A program made the translations under genes and the position numbers. Of a stretch of DNA of 64,000 nt, positions 46,720 through 55,174 are shown piece by piece; positions within the stretch are counted from its first letter, which is position 1, and every line of letters starts with the position of its first letter. The notes under the pieces were generated by a model. That model ran no database searches and had not been told where the DNA came from. It was given only the letters and a program-made list of their open reading frames with translations. Source of the stretch: Deltaproteobacteria bacterium (GTDB lineage: Bacteria > Desulfobacterota > DSM-4660 > Desulfatiglandales > HGW-15); assembly GCA_020060215.1 (NCBI GenBank), contig JAGVAP010000015.1, positions 4,225 through 68,224 of the forward strand, read 5' to 3'.

Positions 46720-48255
46720 CTATGATTCCTTCGGGCCTCCGTGGACGGAGGCCTCCCGGTCGGTATCACTCGCCCCGCCGCTCACAGGATCCCATCCGCC
46801 GCCAAGGGCCTTGTAGAGGGCGATCAGGTTCACGGAAACGGTGCTGTTGCTCTGGATCAGCGCGTCCTCTGTGACATAGAGCGCCCTCTGCGCCTGTAAC
46901 ACGTTGAGGAAATCGGTCTGCCCTTCCGTGTAGATCCTGGTAGCCAGTGCGACCGCCTTGCGATTGGCGGCCACCGCCTGAACCAGCGCGTTCCGATGCT
47001 CTTCCTCCTTGGCGGAGGCCATCAGCGCGTTCTCGACCTCCTCCAGGGCCGCCAGGATCGTCTGCCGGTATCCGATCAGGGCTTGCTCCTCCAGGGCCCT
47101 CTGCTGCTCGATATTGCTTCGAATGCCGCCGGAGTCGAATAGGCGCCACCGAACGGAGGGTCCAAAGGACCAGAAACGGCTGATCGAGTCGAACCAGGAG
47201 CCGAACTGTGCGGCCTGGTAGCCGGCGGAACCGAGGATGTTGAACCTGGGGAACAGATCGGCGGTGGCCACCCCGATGCGCGCCGTCGCACCATGGATGT
47301 TCGCCTCCGCCTGCCGGATGTCGGGGCGCCGCCGGAGGAGATCCGACGGTACGCCCATCGGAACTGCGGGGATCGAGAAAGGGATCCCCGCCGGGGGCGA
47401 AAGCTCCGGCAGGAGGGCGGCCGGCTCAAGGCCGAGCAGAACGCTGATCCTGTAAATCGTCTGCTGCACGGACGCCTCCAGCAGGGGGATCTGCGAGGCG
47501 GTGGTCGCAACCTGTGCATCGGCATTGGCCACGTCCAGGCCGCTGACGAAGCCGCCCTCAAATCTCTGGCGGGTCAGGTCCGCCGTGTGCTTTTGCGCCT
47601 GCAGGTTCTGCGCTGCGATGATGGCGCGCTGTTGAAAAGACCGGAGCTCGACGTAGTTGCGGGCCACCTCGGCGGCCAGGGTGACGAGCACATTCCGGTA
47701 TCCTTCCACGGCCGACTCGAGATCGGCCACGGCCGCTTCGACTTCGCGCCTCACCCCGCCGAAGAGATCCAGCTCCCAGGCAGCGTCAAAACCGATCTGG
47801 AACTGATTCCCGAGGGGCCCCTTGGCGGCTGTCTCTTCCCCCGGCAGGCCTCTTGCACTCCTCAATTCACCTCCCGGGGAGCGGCTCCGGCTGGCCGAGC
47901 CCGGGACGTCGAGCGCGGGTCCAAGGCCGGAGGCGGCGATGCCCCGGATCGCCCTGGCCTGGCGGATCCGGGCCTGGGCCAGCCGGAGATCGAGGTTGTT
48001 TTCGAAGGCCTTTCTCACCAGGCCGGTCAGAACGGGGTCGTTGAACGAGGTCCACCACGTGGAGAGCTCGACGTACTCGACTTGGACCGCAGGGGTCGGG
48101 CCGGCCCATGTCGGGGGGAGCTCCGGCCGGGGTTTTTGGAAGTTGGGCCCCACCATGCAGCCGGAGAGAACGGCGGGGAGGAGCATGAATAGAGCTATGG
48201 CCGTCCCGAGTTGGACGCTTACTTTACACGGATTCTTACGGAGCATCCTGTTCAT
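46720..48255 (-). CDS. NodT-family outer-membrane efflux lipoprotein (TolC-like)
   Basis: The 511-aa protein has a lipoprotein signal with lipobox LSGC followed by MVGPNFQKP, the classic NodT/OprM start, and two repeats of the OEP domain (LDLRLAQARIRQARA; LNVLQAQRALYVTED). It forms the outer-membrane tunnel of a tripartite exporter. The start is ATG 48255 or 48246; the region just upstream is an intergenic repeat. It is the last gene of the macA-macB-nodT operon. Confidence 0.92.
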   Translation of the reverse strand: MNRMLRKNPCKVSVQLGTAIALFMLLPAVLSGCMVGPNFQKPRPELPPTWAGPTPAVQVEYVELSTWWTSFNDPVLTGLVRKAFENNLDLRLAQARIRQARAIRGIAASGLGPALDVPGSASRSRSPGGELRSARGLPGEETAAKGPLGNQFQIGFDAAWELDLFGGVRREVEAAVADLESAVEGYRNVLVTLAAEVARNYVELRSFQQRAIIAAQNLQAQKHTADLTRQRFEGGFVSGLDVANADAQVATTASQIPLLEASVQQTIYRISVLLGLEPAALLPELSPPAGIPFSIPAVPMGVPSDLLRRRPDIRQAEANIHGATARIGVATADLFPRFNILGSAGYQAAQFGSWFDSISRFWSFGPSVRWRLFDSGGIRSNIEQQRALEEQALIGYRQTILAALEEVENALMASAKEEEHRNALVQAVAANRKAVALATRIYTEGQTDFLNVLQAQRALYVTEDALIQSNSTVSVNLIALYKALGGGWDPVSGGASDTDREASVHGGPKES

Positions 48256-48277
48256 TTGAAACTTCGTCAAATTGGAG

Positions 48278-48357
48278 GTTTCAGGTCTCAGTGTTCAGGT
48301 GTCAGGAAATCGATGGACTGCCGGGCTGACACCCGAAACCCCGACACCGGACACCCT
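48278..48357. repeat. TCAGGTGTCAGG-type inverted repeat
   Basis: TTTCAGGTCTCAGTGTTCAG and GGTGTCAGG on one side and GCTGACACCCGAAACCCC with GACACCGGACACCC on the other form an imperfect hairpin in the gap between macB and nodT. The same family recurs at 60170-60243. Confidence 0.6.
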
Positions 48358-48414
48358 GCAAAGTTTCCTGTCAAACCGACCTCGGCCAGCGGCTGGGCTG
48401 ACCTCTGGCTCTGC

Positions 48415-49785
48415 TTATTCGTAGCGAAGCGCCTCGATGGGATCCAGGCGCGAGGCCTTCCAGGCCGGATAAAAGCCGAAGGCGATGCCCACACCGGCGG
48501 AGACCACCACGGCCGCGGCGATGGCATTGGGGGATGTCTCCACGGGCCAGCGCAGAAACAGCCAGACAAGGTAGGATCCCCCTAGCCCCAGCAGGATACC
48601 GATTCCGCCCCCCACCAGGCAAAGCACCACGGCCTCGACGAGAAACTGCCTGAGGATGTCCCGGGCGCGAGCCCCGACCGCCATGCGCAGGCCGATTTCG
48701 CGCGTTCGTTCCGTGACCGAGACGAGCATGATGTTCATGATGCCCACGCCGCCCACGACCAGGGAGATCATGGCCACGCACAGCAGCAGATTGGTCATCA
48801 GCGTCGTGGTGGAGGTCAGGGTCTTCATCATCTCGGTCATGTCCCGGATGTTGAAATCGTCCGACTCATCCGGGCGGATCCGGTGCCGCTCCCTGAGGGT
48901 ATCCGTGATCTGCTGTATGGCCGATTTGATCTCCCCGGTGCTTGCCGCCGCCGTCAGGATCTGATCGATGTTCACAAAGCGGATGGGCATGGGGTGATTG
49001 GCTGCCTGGACCTCCGAGCGCTGAGGGTAAAGTGCGGGCTGGCCCGAGGGGTAGAGATTGCTGAGCGTATTGACCGAGCCTGCGGTCCCGCTGCTGGTAC
49101 TCTGGTTCGTACTCGCAAGCGCGGCCCCCGTCACGCGGTACTTGATCGTCGTCCAGGGCGCAAGGAGGATATCGTCCTGGTCGTGTCCCATCATGTTGGC
49201 GCCCTTGGCGCTCAGGACCCCGACAACCTGAAAAAGCACATTCTTGACCCGGATTTCCTTTCCGATGGGAGACTCCCCCTGGAACAACTCGCGCACGAGG
49301 GTCTGTCCCAGGATGCAGACCTTGTTGGCATTGAGGACATCGCGGTCTGAAAAAGGCTCCCCTTCGGCCAGATTGCTCCAGTCGCGCACATCGAGGAAGG
49401 CCGGCGTGGTGCCGTAGATGCCGGCGGGCACCCAGTTGCGGTTTCCGTACACGACCTGGGTTCGGGCGCGCACAACAGGCGCGGCATTCAGGACCGATGG
49501 GCATTCCTTCAGGATCGCCTCGCAATCATCCGGTGTCAAAGTCGCTACGCTGCCGGCCCCGAAAGTCACACCCCCGCTCGAAGCGGAGCCCGGGAAGACG
49601 AGGAGGACGTTCGCCCCCATGCTGGAAATGCTCTTTTGGATGGCCGACGAAGAACCTGCGCCGATCTCCATCATGGCAATGACCGAACCCACCCCGATGA
49701 CGATCCCGAGCGTGGTCAGCATCGCCCTCATCGGATTGCGCCTCAGCCCCTTGATGGCGGTCCGCGCGGTCTGGTAAACTTTCAT
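48415..49785 (-). CDS. macB: MacB-like ABC exporter permease (FtsX domain)
   Basis: A 456-aa protein with one N-terminal span (MRAMLTTLGIVIGVGSVIAMMEIG), a long periplasmic domain (SMGANVLLVFPG onward) and three C-terminal spans with the FtsX pattern ERTREIGLRMAVGARARDIL. It is the membrane part of a mechanotransmission exporter that moves substrate from periplasm to the outer-membrane tunnel. ATG 49785 follows GGAGGGG and overlaps the stop of the ATPase gene as ATGA. In E. coli the permease and ATPase are fused; here they are separate genes. Confidence 0.93.
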   Translation of the reverse strand: MKVYQTARTAIKGLRRNPMRAMLTTLGIVIGVGSVIAMMEIGAGSSSAIQKSISSMGANVLLVFPGSASSGGVTFGAGSVATLTPDDCEAILKECPSVLNAAPVVRARTQVVYGNRNWVPAGIYGTTPAFLDVRDWSNLAEGEPFSDRDVLNANKVCILGQTLVRELFQGESPIGKEIRVKNVLFQVVGVLSAKGANMMGHDQDDILLAPWTTIKYRVTGAALASTNQSTSSGTAGSVNTLSNLYPSGQPALYPQRSEVQAANHPMPIRFVNIDQILTAAASTGEIKSAIQQITDTLRERHRIRPDESDDFNIRDMTEMMKTLTSTTTLMTNLLLCVAMISLVVGGVGIMNIMLVSVTERTREIGLRMAVGARARDILRQFLVEAVVLCLVGGGIGILLGLGGSYLVWLFLRWPVETSPNAIAAAVVVSAGVGIAFGFYPAWKASRLDPIEALRYE

Positions 49786-50525
49786 GTTGCCCCTCCTGCA
49801 GGGCTCAAGACCGAAGGATCGCACTGGCCCATGGGGGCGACCAAAACGCCATCCACGATCACTCCGTCGTGGATCCTGATGACCCGGTTGGCGTGGCGGG
49901 CCACCTGCATGTCATGGGTCACCAGGATGATGGTGATCCCGTCCCGTTCATTGAGCTGCTGAAACATGCAGAGCACTTCCTCACTGGTTCGGGAGTCCAG
50001 GTTGCCCGTAGGTTCGTCGGCGAGAAGAACGGAGGGGCAATTGATCAGTGCCCTGGCAATGGCGACACGCTGCTGCTGCCCGCCTGAAAGCCTTGACGGC
50101 TCATGGTCCAGCCGGTCTTCCAGCCCTATACGGCATAGGATCTCTCTGGCCCGCCTGCGGGCCTCACGGTCGGAGATGGGTTCGGACGAGTAGGTCAGCG
50201 GCATGGCCACGTTTTCCAGGGCGCTGGTTCGCGGCAGGAGATTGAAGCTCTGGAAGACGAATCCCAGCATCCGGTTCCGGACCAGGGCCCTCTGATCGGG
50301 GGTGAACTGCGATATCTCGCGGCCGTCGAGCCAGTACTCGCCGGAGCTCGGCCGGTCCAGACATCCCAGGATGTTCATGAGGGTGCTCTTGCCCGACCCG
50401 GAAGCGCCCATCAGGGCCACGAGCTCGCCACGCGCTACGGCCAGGGACACGCCCTTGAGCACCGGAACCGCCATGTCGCCGATGGCATAGGTCTTGTAGA
50501 TGTCGCGAAGCTCGATGAGTTTCAT
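49782..50525 (-). CDS. MacB-like ABC exporter ATPase
   Basis: The 247-aa LolD/MacB-type ATPase has Walker [10 protein letters not shown] (about 39-47), Q loop [10 protein letters not shown], signature LSGGQQQR, Walker [12 protein letters not shown] and H loop VTHD. It powers the FtsX-type permease that follows. ATG 50525 ([13 protein letters not shown]) is preferred; the longer frame to 50579 reads into the repeat. No ribosome site is strong, so coupling to macA is likely. Confidence 0.93.
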   Translation of the reverse strand: MKLIELRDIYKTYAIGDMAVPVLKGVSLAVARGELVALMGASGSGKSTLMNILGCLDRPSSGEYWLDGREISQFTPDQRALVRNRMLGFVFQSFNLLPRTSALENVAMPLTYSSEPISDREARRRAREILCRIGLEDRLDHEPSRLSGGQQQRVAIARALINCPSVLLADEPTGNLDSRTSEEVLCMFQQLNERDGITIILVTHDMQVARHANRVIRIHDGVIVDGVLVAPMGQCDPSVLSPAGGAT

Positions 50526-50563
50526 TGCATTGGCCAGGGTGGTCGATGCTCGAACGACTCTTT

Positions 50564-50594
50564 CCTGAACACTGAACACCGAACACTGAGCACT
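50564..50594. repeat. ACTGAACACTGAACACC tandem repeat
   Basis: Four near-identical units of about 8 bases (CTGAACA, CTGAACA, CCGAACA, CTGAGCA) lie between macA and the ATPase gene. Similar short tandem runs are common in related genomes, from memory. Confidence 0.55.
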
Positions 50595-50599
50595 ACATT

Positions 50600-52000
50600 C
50601 TACCTTCTCCCCCGTCCCGGGAACCTGGGTGCAAACGGGTTGCTGGCGGCTGCGCTGCCGGGGCCGTTCGTCTGGTTCTGAACTCCGGTCACGATCGTCA
50701 TCCCCTCATTCACCCCCTCCCCCTGCACCTCTGTCCGGGTCCCGTCCGTCAGCCCCGCACGGACCCGCACGGGCTTCACGTAGGCCCCTTCGGGTACCCA
50801 GAGGACGCTCCGGCGCAGGCCGCCGCTCGAGGCCTCGGCCGTTCCTCCCCCACCCTTCCTGGGACCCTTCTCGACCGTTTCCCGGTACGGCGTGGCAACC
50901 TGTTCGGGCGACGGTTTCCACTTGAGGGCGCTGTTCGGCACGAGCAGCACGTCGTTTCGGCGATCCATCTCGAACCGGACGTTGGCCGTGAGGTAGGGCA
51001 GGAGCCGCCCGTTCGAGTTGTCGGTCACGATCTCCACCGTATAGGTGACCACGTTCTGGGTCATGGAGGCATTCAGCCGGATCTTGCCCACCTCGCCCCT
51101 GAAGGTCTCGTTGGGATATGCGTCCACCGTGAAGCTGACCGGCTGTCCCGGGTGGATCTTGCCGATGTCCGCCTCGTTGACCGCGACCCAGACCTGCATG
51201 CGCTTCAGGTCCTTGGCGATCAGAAAGAGGCTGGGGGCGTTCAGGCTCGCAACCACCGTCTGGCCGATGTTGACGCGGCGGTCGATGATGACGCCGCTGA
51301 CCGGGGACTTGATGGTGCAGTACCCGAGGTTTCGCCGGGCCTTGCGCAGGGCCGCCTCGCTTTGAGACACGCTGGCCTTGGCCTGGAGTATGGACGCCTC
51401 GCCAACCGCAACGCTCGCCTTGGCCGTCTCATAGGCGGAACGGTAGGCGTCGTAGCTCGCCTGGGCCAGGGCTTCGGAGGGACCGAGCTTCTGGGCCCTC
51501 TGCCAGTCCCTTTCGGACTGGTGGAGCTTTGCCTTCAGCTGTTCCAGGTCGGCCTCGGCCCGCAGGAGGCTCGCCTTTGCGGATCGGACCTGCGCCTCGG
51601 TCTGGGACGCCTCGGCCGCGTAGAGCGACTCGTCGATCCGTGCCAGCACCGTCCCGTTCTCGACGATGGATCCGTAATCGATGGGCCTGCCGTCGGCATC
51701 CTTCCCGAAGGAGAGGATCTGCCCGGCCACCTGGGCACCCACGTCGACGACTTCCTCCGGCTGGACGGTTCCGGTCGCGCTGATGGACACCAGCAGTTCT
51801 CCACGGCCCACCTGGGTCGTTCGAAATGCGAAGGCTTGCGAATTCCCGCCCCGGAGGTACCACGCGGCCCCGGCGGTTGCAAGCCCCAGCAAGATCAGGG
51901 TCGCGACGATCTTCAATCCCCGGCGCCCGCGCCTGCGGGGGAAGCGACCCCCGCAGGCCGGTTCGGTGAGCCCTGTTTTGAGTGCTTCCTCGTTTGTCAT
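50600..52000 (-). CDS. macA: MacA-like periplasmic adaptor (HlyD/RND type)
   Basis: A 466-aa membrane-fusion protein with one N-terminal span (LKIVATLILLGLATAGAAWYL), a split lipoyl domain (ISATGTVQPEEVVDVGAQVAGQI; GYCTIKSPVSGVIIDRRVNIGQTV), a long coiled-coil hairpin (AEASQTEAQVRSAKASLL to SEAALRKARRNL) and a beta-barrel domain. A Gly/Arg-rich tail ends the protein. It bridges the MacB exporter and the NodT tunnel. ATG 52000 follows GAGGGAAGGG; TTG at 52012 is rejected. Its ECF-type promoter is at 52045-52071. Confidence 0.94.
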   Translation of the reverse strand: MTNEEALKTGLTEPACGGRFPRRRGRRGLKIVATLILLGLATAGAAWYLRGGNSQAFAFRTTQVGRGELLVSISATGTVQPEEVVDVGAQVAGQILSFGKDADGRPIDYGSIVENGTVLARIDESLYAAEASQTEAQVRSAKASLLRAEADLEQLKAKLHQSERDWQRAQKLGPSEALAQASYDAYRSAYETAKASVAVGEASILQAKASVSQSEAALRKARRNLGYCTIKSPVSGVIIDRRVNIGQTVVASLNAPSLFLIAKDLKRMQVWVAVNEADIGKIHPGQPVSFTVDAYPNETFRGEVGKIRLNASMTQNVVTYTVEIVTDNSNGRLLPYLTANVRFEMDRRNDVLLVPNSALKWKPSPEQVATPYRETVEKGPRKGGGGTAEASSGGLRRSVLWVPEGAYVKPVRVRAGLTDGTRTEVQGEGVNEGMTIVTGVQNQTNGPGSAAASNPFAPRFPGRGRR

Positions 52001-52044
52001 CCCTTCCCTCAAAGAAAAGACCCGCTGCCTCTACCGATATGTAA

Positions 52045-52071
52045 GTCGCCGGTTTCCGAAAGAAGGTTACA
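52045..52071 (-). promoter_or_regulatory. ECF-type promoter facing macA
   Basis: On the minus strand TGTAACC (52071-52065), exactly 16 bases, then CGAC (52048-52045). It is the same as the promoter facing the sigma gene. The predicted start is about 39 bases before the macA ATG. Confidence 0.75.
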
Positions 52072-52083
52072 CAAAAAAATCCA

Positions 52084-52110
52084 TGTAACCAAGAGGGTTC
52101 GAATTTCGAC
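52084..52110 (+). promoter_or_regulatory. ECF-type promoter facing the sigma-factor operon
   Basis: TGTAACC (52084-52090), exactly 16 bases, then CGAC (52107-52110). The predicted start is about 100 bases before the ATG of the ECF sigma gene, consistent with autoregulation. Confidence 0.75.
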
Positions 52111-52217
52111 CACAATAATAGGCGCCATGTCGAGGGGATGCTTTCCGGGCGGATCCGCTTCCTGGCCGCGGGGTTCTGTGATAGAACACGCTCGAAGGAG
52201 CGGATTCGACAACGGAA

Positions 52218-52823
52218 ATGGAACATGACGAGCGGAAACCTGATGATCAGGAGATGGTGGCCCGGGTTCTGCGGGGCAACGTCGACGCATTCGAGCCCCT
52301 CATGGCCCGATACAGGGAACCGGTCCTGAGGATCGTCAGCAGGCACGTTCCGGGCCGCGATGTGGATGAGGTGGCGCAGGATGCCTTTGTGCGGGTTTAC
52401 GAATCGCTCCCGTCCTTCAAGGGAGAAGGGTCGCTCGGACGGTGGATCTCCTCGATCGCCGTAAGGACGTGCTACGATTATTGGCGACGGGCGTACCGGT
52501 GCCGGGAAGTACCCATGGCCGCCCTGACGGAGCGGCACCTGGAGTTCCTGGAAGAGGCGATCGCAGGGGAATCCGAAACCGCACTCCGTGAAGGGGATGT
52601 GCGGAGAGAGGCGGGGGAACTCCTGGACTGGGCCTTGGCGCGGCTGTGCCCGGAAGAGAGGATGGTCCTGGAACTGGTCTACCTGGAAGGGCTCTCCATG
52701 AAGGAGACCTCCGAGCTGCTGGGCTGGAGCGTTGCGAACGTCAAGGTCCGCGCCTTCAGGTCCCGGAGGAAACTGGAAAGGCTCCTTGCCGGCACGACAA
52801 GGAAAGGAGGGAGGGTGGCATGA
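52218..52823 (+). CDS. ECF-family RNA polymerase sigma factor
   Basis: The 201-aa protein has sigma region 2 (about 28-91: DVDEVAQDAFVRVYESLPSFKGEG, then WISSIAVRTCYDYWRR) and region 4 (136-190: LCPEERMVLELVYLEGLSMKETSELLG, then VKVRAFRSRRKLERLL). It directs polymerase to TGTAACC-type promoters, by inference from the twin promoters beside it. Its stop overlaps the next start (ATGA). The next two genes look like its anti-sigma factor and a periplasmic sensor, as in CnrYXH. Confidence 0.94.
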   Translation: MEHDERKPDDQEMVARVLRGNVDAFEPLMARYREPVLRIVSRHVPGRDVDEVAQDAFVRVYESLPSFKGEGSLGRWISSIAVRTCYDYWRRAYRCREVPMAALTERHLEFLEEAIAGESETALREGDVRREAGELLDWALARLCPEERMVLELVYLEGLSMKETSELLGWSVANVKVRAFRSRRKLERLLAGTTRKGGRVA

Positions 52824-53146
52824 AAGCCCCGTTTTCTGAGAACAAGGTCCTGAAAGCGAAGCTCCGGCAGGCCTACCGTTCAAGGGAGCGACGGTCCGCT
52901 ACGGATGAATGGCGGGAAAACGTGATGACCCGCATTCGCAGGATCGGCCCCTTGGCCCCGGCCTTCGGTTTCTGGCCCACCTTTGAACGTGCCGTGTGGC
53001 GGCTCGCACCGGTGAACCTCATCCTCATCTTGATCCTCCTTCTCCTCAACCTGAGCCTCGGTACGGGCTACGACTACCTGGGAAACCTGGTCGCGGAACT
53101 CGACCGGCCGAGCCTTTCCGAATTCTTCGGGGTGGAGGGGACGTGA
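52820..53146 (+). CDS. Single-span membrane protein, probable anti-sigma factor (CnrY-like)
   Basis: A 108-aa protein with a charged N-terminal part (1-60), one strongly hydrophobic span (62-80, APVNLILILILLLLNLSL) and a short periplasmic tail. Translation is coupled to the sigma gene (ATGA) and to the next gene (stop overlaps ATG). Sequence is not informative, but the size, topology and position fit a minimal anti-sigma factor such as CnrY, which holds CnrH at the membrane. Confidence 0.7.
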   Translation: MKAPFSENKVLKAKLRQAYRSRERRSATDEWRENVMTRIRRIGPLAPAFGFWPTFERAVWRLAPVNLILILILLLLNLSLGTGYDYLGNLVAELDRPSLSEFFGVEGT

Positions 53147-53544
53147 TGAAGAAGGGGCGGCTGATCGGAGGGATCGCACTGACCTTCGTCCTTGGAGTGC
53201 TGGCCGGTTCGGCCGGAACCAAGTCTTACTACCACTACCGCGCGGAGCACACGTGGAACAACCCCACCGAGAGGAGGGCGTATTATCTCAGGAGACTGAC
53301 CGAGGAGCTCGGCCTCAGCCAGGAGCAGCAGCGGGAGTTCAAAACGCTGATCGACGAGATGGAGACCAGGCGCGAGGCCATGTTCGCGGAGAGGAGGGCC
53401 GAGATCAGAAAGAACCTGGAAGAGGTGTTCTCTCGCATGAAGGAGAGGCTCGACCCCGCCCAGCAGCAGAAGCTCGATCGACTGAGGGCCGGTTATGAAA
53501 AACGGATGAAGACCATGAGGCGGCCTCCAAGGATGCTCTTCTGA
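53146..53544 (+). CDS. Membrane-anchored Spy/CpxP/CnrX-like periplasmic sensor
   Basis: The 132-aa protein has an N-terminal anchor (LIGGIALTFVLGVLAGSAG), a short segment with two histidines (His30 and His35), then a long helical hairpin with LTEELGLSQEQQREFKTLIDEMETRR and RLDPAQQQKLDRL, the LTxxQ-type signature of the Spy/CpxP family. CnrX, NccX and ZraP share this fold and bind metals. ATG 53146 overlaps the upstream stop by one base. It would sense the periplasm and release the sigma factor. Confidence 0.83.
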   Translation: MKKGRLIGGIALTFVLGVLAGSAGTKSYYHYRAEHTWNNPTERRAYYLRRLTEELGLSQEQQREFKTLIDEMETRREAMFAERRAEIRKNLEEVFSRMKERLDPAQQQKLDRLRAGYEKRMKTMRRPPRMLF

Positions 53545-53552
53545 GAGGGGAT

Positions 53553-55001
53553 ATGGATAGCACGGACGACCACAGGCTGAAGAAGTCGGCCCTCATCATC
53601 GCGACACTGAATTCCTTCATCACCCCTTTTATGGGCTCCTCGGTGAACATCGCCCTTCCGGCCCTGGGGACGGAGTTCCAGGCGGACGCGGTCTTGTTGA
53701 ACTGGATCGCGACCGCCTACCTGCTGTCCGTCTCCGTCTGCCTCGTGCCCTTCGGAAGGCTGGCGGACATCTACGGCAGGAAAACGATCTTCACCTCCGG
53801 GATCATCCTCTTCACCATCTCGTCCGTGCTGTGCGCCGTCTCTTTTTCCATCCCCATGCTGCTGCTCTTCCGGGTGCTGCAAGGGGCGGGGAACGCGATG
53901 GTCTTCGCCACGGGCATGGCCATCCTCCTCTCGGTCTATCCCCTCAAGGAAAGGGGGAAGGTGCTCGGCATCAATGTGGCGGCCGTCTACACAGGGCTCT
54001 CCGCCGGTCCTTTTCTGGGCGGGGTCATGACCCAGCACTTCACCTGGAGGAGCATCTTCCTGGTCACGGTCCCCCTCTGCCTGTTCATCCTCTTCCTGAT
54101 CTTCAGGAGGTTGAAGGGGGAGTGGGCCGAGGCACGGGGGGAGCGGTTCGATCTTTTCGGCACGCTCATCTACGCCGTGGCGATTGTGGGCACGATCTAC
54201 GGCATCTCCCTGCTCCCCCGGCCCGGGAGCCTCTGGGTGATCCTGGTGGGCGCAGCCGGCCTCGTCGCCTTTGTCTGCTGGGAGCTGAAGGCGGTTCACC
54301 CCGTATTCCAGGTGAAGCTCTTCAGGGAAAACCGCGTGTTCGCGTTCTCAAGCCTTGCGGCCCTGATCAACTACAGCGCCACCTTCGCCGTCATGTTTCT
54401 TCTGAGCCTGTACCTGCAGCATGTCAGGTCACACAGCCCGCAAGCGGCCGGACTGGTCCTGATCGCGCAGCCGGTCTTCATGGCCGTCTTTTCCCCCTAT
54501 GCCGGGAGACTCTCGGACCGGGTCAGACCTCAGACAGTGGCGAGCGCAGGCATGGCGGTCACGGCCGTAGGGCTGTTCCTGCTCACCTTCCTGGACCCGG
54601 GGACCCCGGTCGGGTACATTGTCGGCTGCCAGGTCCTGCTCGGTTTCGGTTTTGCGCTTTTTTCCTCGCCCAACACCAATGCCGTCATGAGCTCGGTCGA
54701 CAAGCGGTTCTTCGGTGTAGCGTCGGGGGCGATCGGCACCATGAGAAACCTGGGGATGATGGTCAGCATGGGGATCTCCACGGTGGTGTTCAGCATCTTC
54801 ATGGGCCGGGTCCAGATCACCCCGGAACACTACCCCCTCCTGATGAAGAGCGTGACGGCCGCGTTCATGATCTTCACCGTGGTCTGCTTCGGCGGCATAT
54901 TCGCATCCATGGTGAGCGGGAAGCAGGGGTCGGAAGTCAGGGAGGGAACCGAGGGAGGAACCTCCTCCGCCAAGGCTACGGAGGACGGGCCGGTTCGCTA
55001 G
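53553..55001 (+). CDS. MFS exporter, DHA2 (14-span EmrB/QacA) type
   Basis: A 482-aa protein with about 14 spans and the MFS motif GRLADIYGRKTIF after span 2. It has motif C-like GLSAGPFLGGVMTQHFTWRSIF in span 5, as in DHA2 drug/H+ antiporters. The gene is 8 bases after the sensor gene and so shares the stress operon. The last 20 residues (EGGTSSAKATEDGPVR) come from an intergenic-type repeat and are unlikely to matter. The exported substrate is unknown. Confidence 0.92.
   Translation: MDSTDDHRLKKSALIIATLNSFITPFMGSSVNIALPALGTEFQADAVLLNWIATAYLLSVSVCLVPFGRLADIYGRKTIFTSGIILFTISSVLCAVSFSIPMLLLFRVLQGAGNAMVFATGMAILLSVYPLKERGKVLGINVAAVYTGLSAGPFLGGVMTQHFTWRSIFLVTVPLCLFILFLIFRRLKGEWAEARGERFDLFGTLIYAVAIVGTIYGISLLPRPGSLWVILVGAAGLVAFVCWELKAVHPVFQVKLFRENRVFAFSSLAALINYSATFAVMFLLSLYLQHVRSHSPQAAGLVLIAQPVFMAVFSPYAGRLSDRVRPQTVASAGMAVTAVGLFLLTFLDPGTPVGYIVGCQVLLGFGFALFSSPNTNAVMSSVDKRFFGVASGAIGTMRNLGMMVSMGISTVVFSIFMGRVQITPEHYPLLMKSVTAAFMIFTVVCFGGIFASMVSGKQGSEVREGTEGGTSSAKATEDGPVR
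54964..54984. repeat. CCTCCG-CCAAGGCTA-CGGAGG hairpin repeat at the end of the MFS gene
   Basis: A 6-base stem around CCAAGGCTA. It encodes SSAKATED in the MFS frame and RQGYGG in another frame, a residue string I know as recurrent at protein ends in many draft genomes. Confidence 0.55.
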
Positions 55002-55100
55002 GACGACCGCTGCGCTTGGACGAGGGACGAAAACGCAGCGGTACAGGAACCGGCACAGCCGCTTGCCGCCTGAGGCGGTGAGTTTGAGCGCAGCCTCTTA

Positions 55101-55155
55101 TCGTTCCCACGCTCCCGCGCGGGAACGGAAGGAGTGGGACGCTCCCGCGTCCCCT
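55101..55155. repeat. CGTTCCCACGCTCCCGCG double-hairpin repeat
   Basis: Stem one is CGTTCCC/GGGAACG (55102-55127). Stem two is GGGACGC-tccc-GCGTCCC (55136-55153). Together they match the widespread TTCCCACGCTCCGCGTGGGAA element of proteobacteria, from memory. It lies after the MFS gene and before the convergent znuA-like gene. Confidence 0.7.
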
Positions 55156-55174
55156 TGGATGTGGAGGACGGCGG

